64,000 nucleotides of DNA, from positions 124,001-188,000 of the forward strand of contig NZ_JAJMOX010000006.1 of assembly GCF_020991455.1 (NCBI RefSeq), in the 5' to 3' direction. A model generated the notes under the pieces. It ran no database searches and had not been told where the DNA came from. It saw only the letters and a program-made list of their open reading frames with translations. This document shows positions 33,327 to 42,196 of the stretch, one piece after another. The DNA is from Flavobacterium sp. JAS. Lineage in GTDB: Bacteria; Bacteroidota; Bacteroidia; Flavobacteriales; Flavobacteriaceae. Positions within the stretch are counted from its first letter, which is position 1. The number at the start of each line of letters is the position of its first letter. The position numbers and the translations under genes are program-made.

Positions 33327-34547
33327 CTATAAATTCCCAATACTATCCAATTCTCTTTTTAAAGGTTCCATTTGTTTTAAGAAACGGGTTCTGTCAGATC
33401 CGGTTAAAGATTCTCCAGTTGGTAAGTTAAGTCGAAGCGCATCAACCTGAATGCCATTTTTCCAGAAACGGTAACAAACGTGAGGCCCGGTTGCAAGTCC
33501 GGTGCTGCCCACTAATCCAATAGTTTGTCCTTGAGTTACACGTTGTCCGCGGCGAACCAAAATTCTGGACATGTGTAAATATTGAGTAGAGTAGGTTCCG
33601 TTGTGTTTTACTTTTACAAAGTTTCCGTTTCCTGCCGTATATCCGGTTGCTTCTACAATTCCTGAAGCAGTTGTTGAAATTGGAGTTCCGGTTGGAGCAG
33701 CATAATCAGTTCCTTTGTGTGCTTTCCAGGTATGTTGTACCGGGTGAAATCTGTTTGCTGTAAATCTTGATGTGATTCGGCTGAACTTGATAGGTGTTTT
33801 TAAGAAAAAGTTTTTCAGCGTTTTTCCTTCATCATCATAATATTCTATTTTTCCCGAAGTAGTATCTTTTTCAAACGGAAAGGCATAAACGATTTTTCCT
33901 TTATATTCAAAAAATGCAGCTTCAAGATCTTCAACACCATCATAAGTTTTGCCGTTGATAAAACGTTCGGTAAAAATTAATCCGTAACGATCTCCTTTTT
34001 TAAGTTTAAAGAAGTCAATTGACCAAGAGAATACTTTAGTAATTCGGCTAGCGAGTGCTGTTTCTACATCTTCATCTCCTAATGTTTCGGATAGTGAGGT
34101 TTTTAATACGCCACCAATAATTTTGCGCTTTAATGTAACCGGTTTTATTTTTTTGTAAGCTTTTGCAATACTATCTCTAAGGTCAACTACATAATACGAT
34201 AACGCATCTGGTTGGTAAATAAAAACCTGTATTTTGTTTGTTTTATTTTTAGAACGAAGAATTGTGTAAGGTTTGTTGTATCGAATTGATCTAACATCAA
34301 AAGAATCTTTTACCTGCTCAACAATATCATAGACTTTTTTGTCTCCAATATTTTGACCCTGTATGATAGAACCAAAAGAGTCTCCTTTTTTTATAGTATC
34401 ATTTACAATATTAAAGTCAGCGTAATTAAAGCCAAATTCTACTTTTTTAGTCTTTGGTTTACTAATTTTAGTTTCTACTTTTTCCTCGGTTTTATTGCAC
34501 GAAAATATGGAGAATATTAAGATTATAAATACGAATGCTTTTTTCAA
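33327..34547 (-). CDS. M23/LytM-type peptidoglycan peptidase lipoprotein
   Basis: 406 aa. Lipobox IFSIFSC (Cys17). A long middle region with a LysM/OapA-like fold precedes the catalytic domain (about 275-375): AHKGTDYAAPTG supplies the HxxxD ligands and QYLHMSR a further His. The final motif reads GPHVCYRF, so the usual HxH has Cys in the last ligand position; I recall this in Bacteroidota members. It probably cleaves peptide crosslinks in the periplasm. Confidence 0.92.
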   Translation of the reverse strand: MKKAFVFIILIFSIFSCNKTEEKVETKISKPKTKKVEFGFNYADFNIVNDTIKKGDSFGSIIQGQNIGDKKVYDIVEQVKDSFDVRSIRYNKPYTILRSKNKTNKIQVFIYQPDALSYYVVDLRDSIAKAYKKIKPVTLKRKIIGGVLKTSLSETLGDEDVETALASRITKVFSWSIDFFKLKKGDRYGLIFTERFINGKTYDGVEDLEAAFFEYKGKIVYAFPFEKDTTSGKIEYYDDEGKTLKNFFLKTPIKFSRITSRFTANRFHPVQHTWKAHKGTDYAAPTGTPISTTASGIVEATGYTAGNGNFVKVKHNGTYSTQYLHMSRILVRRGQRVTQGQTIGLVGSTGLATGPHVCYRFWKNGIQVDALRLNLPTGESLTGSDRTRFLKQMEPLKRELDSIGNL

Positions 34548-34568
34548 ACTTTTAAATTTTTTGGGAAA

Positions 34569-35510
34569 TTAATCGGTTGTTTCATTTCCCCAATTGGACA
34601 ATTCTTCTTCGGTCCACAATTTAGGAAAAAAGATGCGTCTTTGGTATTTTGGATGCATATATTTTTGCCAATCGCTGCCACCAGTAGCTTCGCCATTACC
34701 TTTTCCGCTTTCTAAGATGTATTTTCTTGCAGTATTAAGGTGTTGCATTACCCAGGTAATGTTTACAGTTTTGTCATAATGACGCATTGCTTCAATTAGT
34801 GCAGCATTTTTTTGATCTTCTTGTGGTAATTGAGTAAATTTTTGCCAGATGTTTTTGGTTTTAAAAGTAGTTATTTGTCGTAGGAACTGATCTTTATATT
34901 TGTTTTCAAATTCCTTTAGTAAATATGATTTTTCTCCTGTTTGATAGTCTTTTCCGGCAGCCTGCCAGTATAAATGTTCAAAGCTGGTTTCCAGATCCGT
35001 ATTTTCGTCAAAGTTTGCTTTGTATCTGCGATCTGTTAAGTTGATCACATCTGTCGAAGCAAATTCTATTAATCTATATTGTGCGCTCTGAAAACCACTT
35101 GCCGGAGTCAGAGTATTTCTGAATTTCATGTATTGATCTACTTCCATTCCGTTTTCCATAATGCTGAACGAATTGGTAAGCATGTCAAAATAACGAGTGA
35201 TTCTTGATAATCTTTCGCTGAAAAAATCAACCTGTATGTTTTGTGTATCAGCAATTTGATCAATTTCCCACAAAATCATTTTAAAGATTAATTCATTTAC
35301 CTGATGATACATGATAAAAACCATTTCGTCAGGAAGTGTAGTGCGTTGTATCTGTAAATTTAAAAGTGCGTCAGTTTGAATGTAATCCCAATACGTAATT
35401 GGTTTTGACCAAAGTAAACCTTCTAAGTGAACATCAGTTTTTTGATTTATAGCTTGAAATTTAAGGTCAAGTTCTTTTAAAATTGATTCAGAATTATCTG
35501 TGGGATTCAT
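34569..35510 (-). CDS. Tryptophan 2,3-dioxygenase
   Basis: 313 aa haem dioxygenase converting L-tryptophan to N-formylkynurenine. Family markers: YWDYIQTDALLNLQ, MYHQVNELIFKMILWEIDQI (substrate and haem-pocket region), GFQSAQYRLIEFAS, MQHLNTARKYILESGKGNGEATGGSDWQKYMHP (haem His region and substrate loop). The upstream DUF3108 gene overlaps it by one base (TAATG), so they are translated together. No kynureninase or kynurenine formamidase is nearby. Confidence 0.95.
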   Translation of the reverse strand: MNPTDNSESILKELDLKFQAINQKTDVHLEGLLWSKPITYWDYIQTDALLNLQIQRTTLPDEMVFIMYHQVNELIFKMILWEIDQIADTQNIQVDFFSERLSRITRYFDMLTNSFSIMENGMEVDQYMKFRNTLTPASGFQSAQYRLIEFASTDVINLTDRRYKANFDENTDLETSFEHLYWQAAGKDYQTGEKSYLLKEFENKYKDQFLRQITTFKTKNIWQKFTQLPQEDQKNAALIEAMRHYDKTVNITWVMQHLNTARKYILESGKGNGEATGGSDWQKYMHPKYQRRIFFPKLWTEEELSNWGNETTD

Positions 35511-36280
35511 TATTTTTTTACTTTAAATGGATTTTTTAATCCTTTATATTCATCAAGATCTGCTTTAAGTGATCCTACCGCAAGATCTGCCTTGATTCTA
35601 ATAGGTACTTTGTTGTCGTCGTCAGTTATCCAGAGCGTTACGCTTTCTTTTTCTTTAAAGACTCTTCCGGTTTGTACAAGTGGTTTAAAGATCATCGTAG
35701 AAACGGTGCCAAATTTAGTTGTAATATCTTGACGGCCTACATATTTTAACTTAAATTTTGTGATTTCTTCATCAAAAAACATGTCAATTGTAATCGATTC
35801 GCCTGATTTCAGTTTGTCAATATTAGGATGATTTCGCAAATAATAAAATGAAGAAATAATATCTTGTACATTATCTGTAAGAAAAATCGTTTTTTCGGTT
35901 TTACGTTTGTAATCTTTTACTAAAACTCTTTTTTCGCTTTGATTAAAAAAACCTTCCTGGTTTTTTGTATAACCTCCTTCATCTATTTTTCTAACATAGC
36001 GGTAAGGGTTTCCGTTTTCTTTGTCAAAGTAACTTTCGTATAAATCTTCAACTTTAAAAAAGAACTTCGACATTCCGGTTGTGTAACCTTTGCCCACAGC
36101 ATGAAAAACTTTTTTGTTGTTTATAGTCGCATCTTTTATTTCGAGAGTAGCATATCCGGCGTTAATAATTCCGTAATGAATTCTGAATTTGAAGTATTCG
36201 CCCGTGTCAAAAGCATCTTCTTTTTGAGTGTCGAAAGCAAGTGTCGTGAGAACTAATATAAGTAGAACTAGTTTTTTCAT
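35510..36280 (-). CDS. DUF3108 family exported protein
   Basis: 256 aa from the ATG at 36280, which gives a clean signal peptide (MKKLVLLILVLTTLAFD); longer starts upstream are possible. The mature part is beta-rich: GEYFKFRIHYGIINAGYATL, GYTTGMSKFFFKVEDLYESYF, TLWITDDDNKVPIRIKADL. DUF3108 proteins are periplasmic or envelope-associated with unknown role. The stop overlaps the tryptophan dioxygenase start by one base. Confidence 0.88.
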   Translation of the reverse strand: MKKLVLLILVLTTLAFDTQKEDAFDTGEYFKFRIHYGIINAGYATLEIKDATINNKKVFHAVGKGYTTGMSKFFFKVEDLYESYFDKENGNPYRYVRKIDEGGYTKNQEGFFNQSEKRVLVKDYKRKTEKTIFLTDNVQDIISSFYYLRNHPNIDKLKSGESITIDMFFDEEITKFKLKYVGRQDITTKFGTVSTMIFKPLVQTGRVFKEKESVTLWITDDDNKVPIRIKADLAVGSLKADLDEYKGLKNPFKVKK

Positions 36281-36346
36281 AGTACAATTTTTACATTTCA
36301 TTATAAAGATAAATAAATGCAAATTCTATTCCAAATGTACCAAAAC

Positions 36347-36456
36347 AAAAAAACTCAGTCAAGAAATGACTGAGTTTTTATGCTATTAACTAACCAAAAA
36401 ACTATAAATTATGAAATTTATATCAATTCAGAAGGAAACCACCCCTTCTTGATTTG
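36347..36456 (-). ncRNA. Candidate small RNA (about 110 nt)
   Basis: On the minus strand a -7 box TATCTTTG (36463-36470) precedes a transcript starting near 36456. It carries the GC-richer segment AAGAAGGGGTGGTTTCCTTC and ends in a strong hairpin, AAAAACTCAGTC (36349-36360) with GACTGAGTTTTT (36368-36379), followed by seven T. No ORF of note lies within it. A clear TTG at -33 was not found, so this is a candidate only. Confidence 0.45.
36349..36379. terminator. Strong bidirectional terminator
   Basis: AAAAACTCAGTC and GACTGAGTTTTT form a 12-bp stem with a seven-base loop and T-tracts on both strands. Confidence 0.85.
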
Positions 36457-36579
36457 CGAGTGCAAAGATATACAGAAAGTTCAATAAAGAAATGGCAAAA
36501 GGCAAGTTTAACATAACATTTGCATAAAAACCATCATTTTACAGAGAATTCTTCTGTATAATGTAATTATTTTGCTTTT

Positions 36580-37737
36580 TTACAATGTTCCTCTCAATTC
36601 TTGCTCTCTCTCAATTGACTCAAAAAGGGCTTTAAAGTTCCCTGCACCGAATCCTTTTGCTCCCATTCGTTGAATAATTTCGAAAAATAGTGTTGGTCTG
36701 TCCTGAACTGGCTTTGTAAATATCTGTAATAAATATCCATCTTCGTCGGCATCGACCATGATGGCAAGTTTTTCAATTTCGTTTAAATCTTCCTTCATCA
36801 TATCCATGTGAACACCTAATCTTTCTGGTATTGCTTGGTAATAAGTGTGTGGTGGAGCTGATAAAAATTCGACACCTCTTGCTTTTAATTGAGATACTGT
36901 TTTGATAATATCATCAGTTGCAATGGCAATATGCTGAATTCCAGGTCCGCCATAGAAATCTAAATACTCTTCGATTTGTGATTTTTTCTTTCCTTCAGCT
37001 GGTTCGTTGATTGGGAATTTAATTCTTCCGTTTCCGTTAGACATTACTTTACTCATCAAAGCCGAATATTCAGTGTTGATTTGTTTGTCGTCGAATGATA
37101 GGAAATTCACAAATCCCATAACGTCTTCGTAGAATTTTACCCAAGTATTCATTTCATTCCAACCTACATTTCCAACCATGTGGTCAATATATTTTAATCC
37201 GGTTGGTTCTGGATTATAGTCAGATTTCCATTCTTTATACCCTGGTAAGAAAACTCCATTGTAGTTTTTTCTTTCTACAAATATGTGAACCGTTTCTCCG
37301 TAAGTATAGATTCCGGAACGAACAACTTCTCCAAATTCATCTGATTCTACGGTTGGTTCCATAAAGGAGCGTGCGCCACGTTTCATGGTCTCTTCATAAG
37401 CACTTCTTGCATCTTCAACCCAAAGTGCGGCAACTTTTACACCGTCGCCATGTTTTTGAAGATGTGCATGAATTGGAGAATCCTGCGTTAAAGGAGTTGT
37501 CAAAACAATTCTGATTTTGTCTTGTTTCAAAACATAAGATGCTTTATCTCTAACTCCAGTTTCTAATCCGGCGTAAGCCAATGACTGATATCCAAAAGCT
37601 GTTTTGTAATAATGTGCTGATTGTTTTGCATTTCCTACGTAGAATTCTACATAATCTGTTCCTAATAATGGAAGGAAATCTTGTGCTCCTTCAAAGATTT
37701 TCTCTAATCCGTATTCTACTGATTTTACTTCTTTCAT
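36580..37737 (-). CDS. hppD: 4-Hydroxyphenylpyruvate dioxygenase
   Basis: 385 aa. Converts 4-hydroxyphenylpyruvate to homogentisate in tyrosine breakdown. Two vicinal-oxygen-chelate halves (about 20-165 and 180-370). Iron ligands: His of YIDHMVGNVGWNEM, His of GPGIQHIAIATDDI, and Glu of RPTLFFEIIQRMGAKGFGAGNF. hmgA, the next enzyme of the pathway, lies upstream on the same strand, separated by a four-helix-bundle gene. Confidence 0.97.
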   Translation of the reverse strand: MKEVKSVEYGLEKIFEGAQDFLPLLGTDYVEFYVGNAKQSAHYYKTAFGYQSLAYAGLETGVRDKASYVLKQDKIRIVLTTPLTQDSPIHAHLQKHGDGVKVAALWVEDARSAYEETMKRGARSFMEPTVESDEFGEVVRSGIYTYGETVHIFVERKNYNGVFLPGYKEWKSDYNPEPTGLKYIDHMVGNVGWNEMNTWVKFYEDVMGFVNFLSFDDKQINTEYSALMSKVMSNGNGRIKFPINEPAEGKKKSQIEEYLDFYGGPGIQHIAIATDDIIKTVSQLKARGVEFLSAPPHTYYQAIPERLGVHMDMMKEDLNEIEKLAIMVDADEDGYLLQIFTKPVQDRPTLFFEIIQRMGAKGFGAGNFKALFESIEREQELRGTL

Positions 37738-37818
37738 AATGAGATAATTTGAGAATGAGATAATGAGATAATTCCTGAAATGAACTTAATTAGAATAATT
37801 TTCTAATTGACACATTTA

Positions 37819-38190
37819 CTAATTATCTAATTTTCCCATTTTTGATGTTGATATTATTTTATTTAATATTTTTAAAATTTCTGATAGATCATTTAATAGA
37901 CGTTTACAATTTGGATACTCTTTGTGAGCTTCACATAAAAACAACCAATATTCCGTTTCGTCTGCTTCTTTAATTGCTATTTTTAATTTATGTATGAAAT
38001 CTGCTTTACTTTCTGCATTTTGAGATTCTTTTGAATTTGCTCCAATTGATGTTCCGCTTTTTAATAATTGATTTGCAATTACAAATTTTTTCTGTTCTTG
38101 AAGTGCACTTGTATAATCAATTATATTTAGAGCAAAATCGAATGTTTTTATTAAAAGAGCGTTGTCCTTGTATTTTTCGTTGAAAGTCAT
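37819..38190 (-). CDS. Four-helix-bundle protein (S23/IVP family)
   Basis: 123 aa, all-helical. It matches the S23 ribosomal intervening-sequence protein family: LKSGTSIGANSKESQNAESKADFIHKL and AIKEADETEYWLFLC. Members occur inside 23S rRNA intervening sequences, as Avd proteins of diversity-generating retroelements, and as scattered stand-alone genes in Bacteroidota. Here it is inserted between hppD and hmgA and is flanked by repetitive TTAGATAATT-type DNA, which suggests a mobile cassette. No reverse transcriptase is present. Confidence 0.9.
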   Translation of the reverse strand: MTFNEKYKDNALLIKTFDFALNIIDYTSALQEQKKFVIANQLLKSGTSIGANSKESQNAESKADFIHKLKIAIKEADETEYWLFLCEAHKEYPNCKRLLNDLSEILKILNKIISTSKMGKLDN

Positions 38191-38354
38191 TTCTTGAATT
38201 AGTTAATTAGAAAATTTGATAATGAGATAATTATTATATTGTAGGTTTAAGTTTACAAATTAATAAGTGAAATCTGATTATGAAATGACGTATTTCTAAT
38301 TTATGCAGCATCAAGAACATTATCTAATTATCAAATTGCCACATTATCTAATTC
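38191..38354. repeat. ATTATCTAATT-rich repeat region
   Basis: Contains AATTAGAAAATTTGATAATG on the S23 side and ATTATCTAATTATCAAATTG with CACATTATCTAATTC on the hmgA side. Similar words occur at 37738-37818 and 39525-39615, all around the tyrosine-catabolism genes. Confidence 0.6.
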
Positions 38355-39512
38355 TTACTCCGTCCAAGATTTGTAATACTGACCGTCATCTAATCCCATA
38401 GCTTCTTCAGTTACCATTAATGGTCTGAAAGTATCAACCATAACGGCTAATTCCTGGGTTTCTTTATGACCAATACTGCGTTCCATCGCGCCTGGCGCTG
38501 GACCATGCGGAATTCCTTTTGGGTGTAAAGTGATATGACCTTGCTCTATATTGTTACGGCTCATGAAATCACCATCTACATAATATAGTACTTCGTCTGA
38601 ATCTATATTGCTGTGGTTGTATGGCGCCGGAATTGCTTTCGGGTGATAATCGTAAAGTCTAGGGCAGAATGAACAAACGACAAAAGTAGCCGTTTCGAAA
38701 GTTTGATGTACCGGAGGCGGTTGGTGGACACGTCCCGTTATTGGTTCGAAATTATGAATCGAGAATCCGTATGGGAAATTGTAGCCATCCCAACCCACAA
38801 CGTCAAAAGGATGTGTGGCGTAAACTACCTCGTGAATCATTCCTTCTTTTTTGATTTTAATTAAAAAATCCCCTTTTTCGTCATGTGTTTCCAACTCGTT
38901 TGGCAAAATAAAATCACGTTCGCAAAATGGCGAATGTTCTAAATGCTGTCCTGATTGGTTTTTATAACGTTTTGGAGTATAAAAAGGAGAGTAAGATTCA
39001 ACATAAAAAAGTCGGTTTTCTTCAGTCTCAAATTCTATTTGATAAATAATACCTCTTGGAATAATTAAGTAATCGCCATATTCAAAAGGAATATTTCCTA
39101 ACATGGTTCTTAATTTCCCTTTTCCTTTATGGATGAAAAGCATTTCATCGGCATCGGCATTTTTGTAGAAATAATTTCTAAGAGATTCTTTTGGTGCTGC
39201 CAATCCAATGATGCAGTCTTTGTTGACTAACATTGGTTTGCGGCTATCTAAAAAGTCGTTTTCAGGTTTTAATTCAAAACCTTTAAAAAGTAATGATTTT
39301 ATGTTTTTTCCGATTGCAATTTTTGGTTCAACCGAATATGATTTTAGTATTTCTTTTACCTGAGTTGGTCTGTGAACATGATAAGACAATGACGAATGCC
39401 CGTGAAAACCTTCGGTACCAAATAATTGTTCGTAGTAGAAACCTCCGTTTGGTTTTTCGAATTGGGTGTGTCTTTTTTGAGGGAAATCTCCAAGTTTATG
39501 ATATAATGGCAT
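38355..39512 (-). CDS. hmgA: Homogentisate 1,2-dioxygenase
   Basis: 385 aa, shorter than the roughly 430 of proteobacterial or human enzymes but typical of the flavobacterial form. Ring-opens homogentisate to maleylacetoacetate. Fe-ligand region: VHQPPPVHQTFET, APYNHSNIDSDEVLYYVDGDF (His and Glu), and HPKGIPHGPAPGAMERSIG. The upstream segment shows a cupin fold (DYLIIPRGIIYQIEFET). It pairs with hppD. Confidence 0.93.
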   Translation of the reverse strand: MPLYHKLGDFPQKRHTQFEKPNGGFYYEQLFGTEGFHGHSSLSYHVHRPTQVKEILKSYSVEPKIAIGKNIKSLLFKGFELKPENDFLDSRKPMLVNKDCIIGLAAPKESLRNYFYKNADADEMLFIHKGKGKLRTMLGNIPFEYGDYLIIPRGIIYQIEFETEENRLFYVESYSPFYTPKRYKNQSGQHLEHSPFCERDFILPNELETHDEKGDFLIKIKKEGMIHEVVYATHPFDVVGWDGYNFPYGFSIHNFEPITGRVHQPPPVHQTFETATFVVCSFCPRLYDYHPKAIPAPYNHSNIDSDEVLYYVDGDFMSRNNIEQGHITLHPKGIPHGPAPGAMERSIGHKETQELAVMVDTFRPLMVTEEAMGLDDGQYYKSWTE

Positions 39513-39830
39513 GGCTTTTCTATTAGATAATTTGTAAATTAGATAATTCGAAAAATTTGAATTGTGTGAACAGATAATTAGCTCAATATTGTGTAATTGA
39601 CTAATTATCTCAATTCGGTAGTTTTATTCAGGATTTCTCTTGATAAGGAATTGAAGATACTCTAATAAACCTGTCCATTTTGTTTTCATTATAACAAATG
39701 TCGTAATTTTTATCGAGTAAAATTATAAATTATATCATTTATAAACCTAAAATATTTTAATTTTTTTTGATATAAATTTTACACAGTATAAAAATAGTGA
39801 GTTTTTATTGCACTATTAGTTAATAGAGTA
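39513..39830. other. Gene-free spacer (318 bp)
   Basis: The part next to hmgA is TTAGATAATT-type repeat (about 39525-39615). The rest is very AT-rich and contains the hmgA upstream region, with an AATTATAAATTATATCATTTAT stretch near 39720. No gene was found. Confidence 0.55.
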
Positions 39831-42188
39831 TTAAAATGAAAACCCGATGCTAAACCAGGTAAAGCTTTTTGAAAGTTCCGGAGACCATGATTGTTTTACT
39901 TCGATTGGACCAATAATGGTTTCTAATCCGTAACCTACAGCATAACCGGAATATTTAGGCATTGAAACCCAATCTACAGTGGTGAAAATATCATCACCTA
40001 AGTTGGCAAAATTGGCTGAAAGATTAATGTGATTCTTTTTGATAATTTCATAATCAAGGGTAATGTCAGTTTTTATGTAGCTGTTTCCTGCTATACTTAA
40101 AAAGTCATATCCGTAAAAATAGTTGAAATTATTGATTTTGTTGTAGCCATAACCACCCAGTATAAAATCAAAAAAAGGTACGCTGTCGCTGCCAATATTA
40201 AATCCGGCATCTGCTCCAATTTTAACTGTTGCTTTTCTGAATAATGTTTTGGCAAAAGCAACTTCGGCCTTTGCGATTGAGAAAGGTTTAAATTTAGTGG
40301 TGTAATCTGATGATGCTAAATAGGTTTGCAAATCTGTAGAGAAATACAATCCCGAATGTGGGTAATTTTTATTGTCAAAAGAATCATATTTTAAATATCC
40401 GAAGAGACTTAGATAACTGCTTTTGTCAATAATGTTTTCTGTGTTTGAAAGGGTTGGCGAGTTTATTTTTAAATACTTGTACTCGGCACCACCACCCATT
40501 AAAAATTTCTGCACAAATATGGTTTGAAAATATGCCTGATTGGTCAAATCCAGAAAATCAACATTTATTAGATTTATGTTTGGGTTTGCACCAGTTAAGT
40601 TACTTATACTGGTGGTGACATTTCGGTTAAATTGATTTAATCTGGATCGGAATCCAAAGCTGATATTAAAACCGTTTTCGACATAATAATTTAAATCGTA
40701 TCTAAAATTATCTCCTAAAATAATGTCAAGTGAAGTAACGTCGTTTTTAAGGAATGTTTTTTTATGGGTTAGATTCAGTAAAATTCCGCTTTTATAAAGT
40801 CCGTCATAATGCAATCCAAGTTTCAAAAAAGTCTGCGTTGGGTTTTCTTTCAGTACAAGATCAAGATCGTCTGCATTGCCGTCCGGCTGCAAACAGTATG
40901 AAATTGTACTAAAGTTTTGAGTTGCATTTATATTATTGATTCCGGCTTTTAAATCATCATAAGTTATAGTGCTTCCGGGCTTGAAACGTAATTTACCATT
41001 GATATATTCTTTGGTGTAATTGTCTAATTTGGTGCTGTTTATTTTGTTAATTTCAATTGTGTCAGAGCTAATTTTTAGTTTTGGTTTTTTATAGAAGGTT
41101 TCTTCATTTGTTAGTGATTTTATCTTTTCGTAAACCGCAAAAGCAGCTTCTTCACCTTTTCTGATGATTTCTTCGCCTTTATCAAATGAAATTACACCAT
41201 AATCTCTAATATCTGGTTTGATGTAGATATCGGTGTCTTTTATTTTGTTTTTCATTTTATCAATCGACTGTAGATTGGTAATCTGAACCAATATTCTAGT
41301 GGCGTTTTTTAGGTTTTTACGATTCATTAAATCGTCCTGAACATCAACCCCAATAATAATGTCAGCGCCAAGATTACGCACTTCTTTTATGGGATAATTG
41401 TTGACAACACCTCCGTCTACTAATAAATTTCCGTCAATTTCTACCGGAGTAAATAGGGAAGGAAACGCAGCACTCGCCATCATTGCCTGAACTAGATTTC
41501 CTTTATTCAGCAAAACTTCCTCGCCGGTTTCGATATTGGTACCAATACATAAAAAAGGAGTTGGTAGTTTGCTGAAATCACGCACATGACGTACATTTCG
41601 AGTTAAACTGCTCAATAAATTATAATTGTACATTCCTTTTGAAAGTGCCTCCGGAATTCCGACTCTGAAATTACTGAACGGTAAAACTATGGCATATAAT
41701 TCGTCATTTTTTTTACCGTAAAAATTTTTAGACGAACGCGGAATATAATCGTTTATTAAGTCGTCGAAATTGGTTTTCTTGAAAATAGAATCAATTTGTG
41801 TGGCGTTGTAGCCAGAAGCATAAAGTCCGCCAATTACAGATCCCATACTGGTTCCGCCAATATAATCGATTTTGATTCCGGCTTCTTCCAGAACTTTTAG
41901 AACTCCAATATGAGCAAATCCTTTGGCGCCACCGCCGCTTAAAACCAAACCAATTTTTGGACGTTTGATGCTGTCTTGCTTTTTATCTTGTGAAAATGTT
42001 TTTTGTGAACTGAATACTAAAAGTGTCAAAAAAACGGCTGTCACGCCCCAGATGGAAATGGAAAACTGCGAGAGACAAAACGATATTTTTTCCTGCAAAA
42101 AAAGAGCGACTTTAGAAGTTCCTTTTTTTGAAGTAGAAAAAAATCGTTTTGACCGAGTGTTTGTAATGGACAGCTGGATTAGGCGCAT
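39831..42188 (-). CDS. Patatin-like phospholipase with C-terminal outer-membrane barrel
   Basis: 785 aa. After a hydrophobic segment (about 42-62) comes a patatin domain (about 77-275): oxyanion motif GGGAKGFAHIGVL, nucleophile elbow GTSMG, and DGG of the Ser-Asp dyad. A POTRA-like region (about 380-450) follows, then a Omp85-type beta-barrel (about 455-785) ending in Phe (WFSIGFSF). This is the FplA/PlpD-like (type Vd autotransporter) design. The annotated start may be 20-40 residues too early, since the signal-like helix is internal. Confidence 0.9.
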   Translation of the reverse strand: MRLIQLSITNTRSKRFFSTSKKGTSKVALFLQEKISFCLSQFSISIWGVTAVFLTLLVFSSQKTFSQDKKQDSIKRPKIGLVLSGGGAKGFAHIGVLKVLEEAGIKIDYIGGTSMGSVIGGLYASGYNATQIDSIFKKTNFDDLINDYIPRSSKNFYGKKNDELYAIVLPFSNFRVGIPEALSKGMYNYNLLSSLTRNVRHVRDFSKLPTPFLCIGTNIETGEEVLLNKGNLVQAMMASAAFPSLFTPVEIDGNLLVDGGVVNNYPIKEVRNLGADIIIGVDVQDDLMNRKNLKNATRILVQITNLQSIDKMKNKIKDTDIYIKPDIRDYGVISFDKGEEIIRKGEEAAFAVYEKIKSLTNEETFYKKPKLKISSDTIEINKINSTKLDNYTKEYINGKLRFKPGSTITYDDLKAGINNINATQNFSTISYCLQPDGNADDLDLVLKENPTQTFLKLGLHYDGLYKSGILLNLTHKKTFLKNDVTSLDIILGDNFRYDLNYYVENGFNISFGFRSRLNQFNRNVTTSISNLTGANPNINLINVDFLDLTNQAYFQTIFVQKFLMGGGAEYKYLKINSPTLSNTENIIDKSSYLSLFGYLKYDSFDNKNYPHSGLYFSTDLQTYLASSDYTTKFKPFSIAKAEVAFAKTLFRKATVKIGADAGFNIGSDSVPFFDFILGGYGYNKINNFNYFYGYDFLSIAGNSYIKTDITLDYEIIKKNHINLSANFANLGDDIFTTVDWVSMPKYSGYAVGYGLETIIGPIEVKQSWSPELSKSFTWFSIGFSF

Positions 42189-42196
42189 ATAAATAG

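Noticed and set aside
34569..35510. Complete kynurenine pathway
   Set aside because: Only tryptophan 2,3-dioxygenase is present; the neighbouring genes are envelope proteins, not kynurenine enzymes.
36411..36452. Plus-strand 13-codon leader peptide (MKFISIQKETTPS)
   Set aside because: There is no downstream same-strand gene for it to regulate and the minus-strand promoter plus terminator explain the region better.
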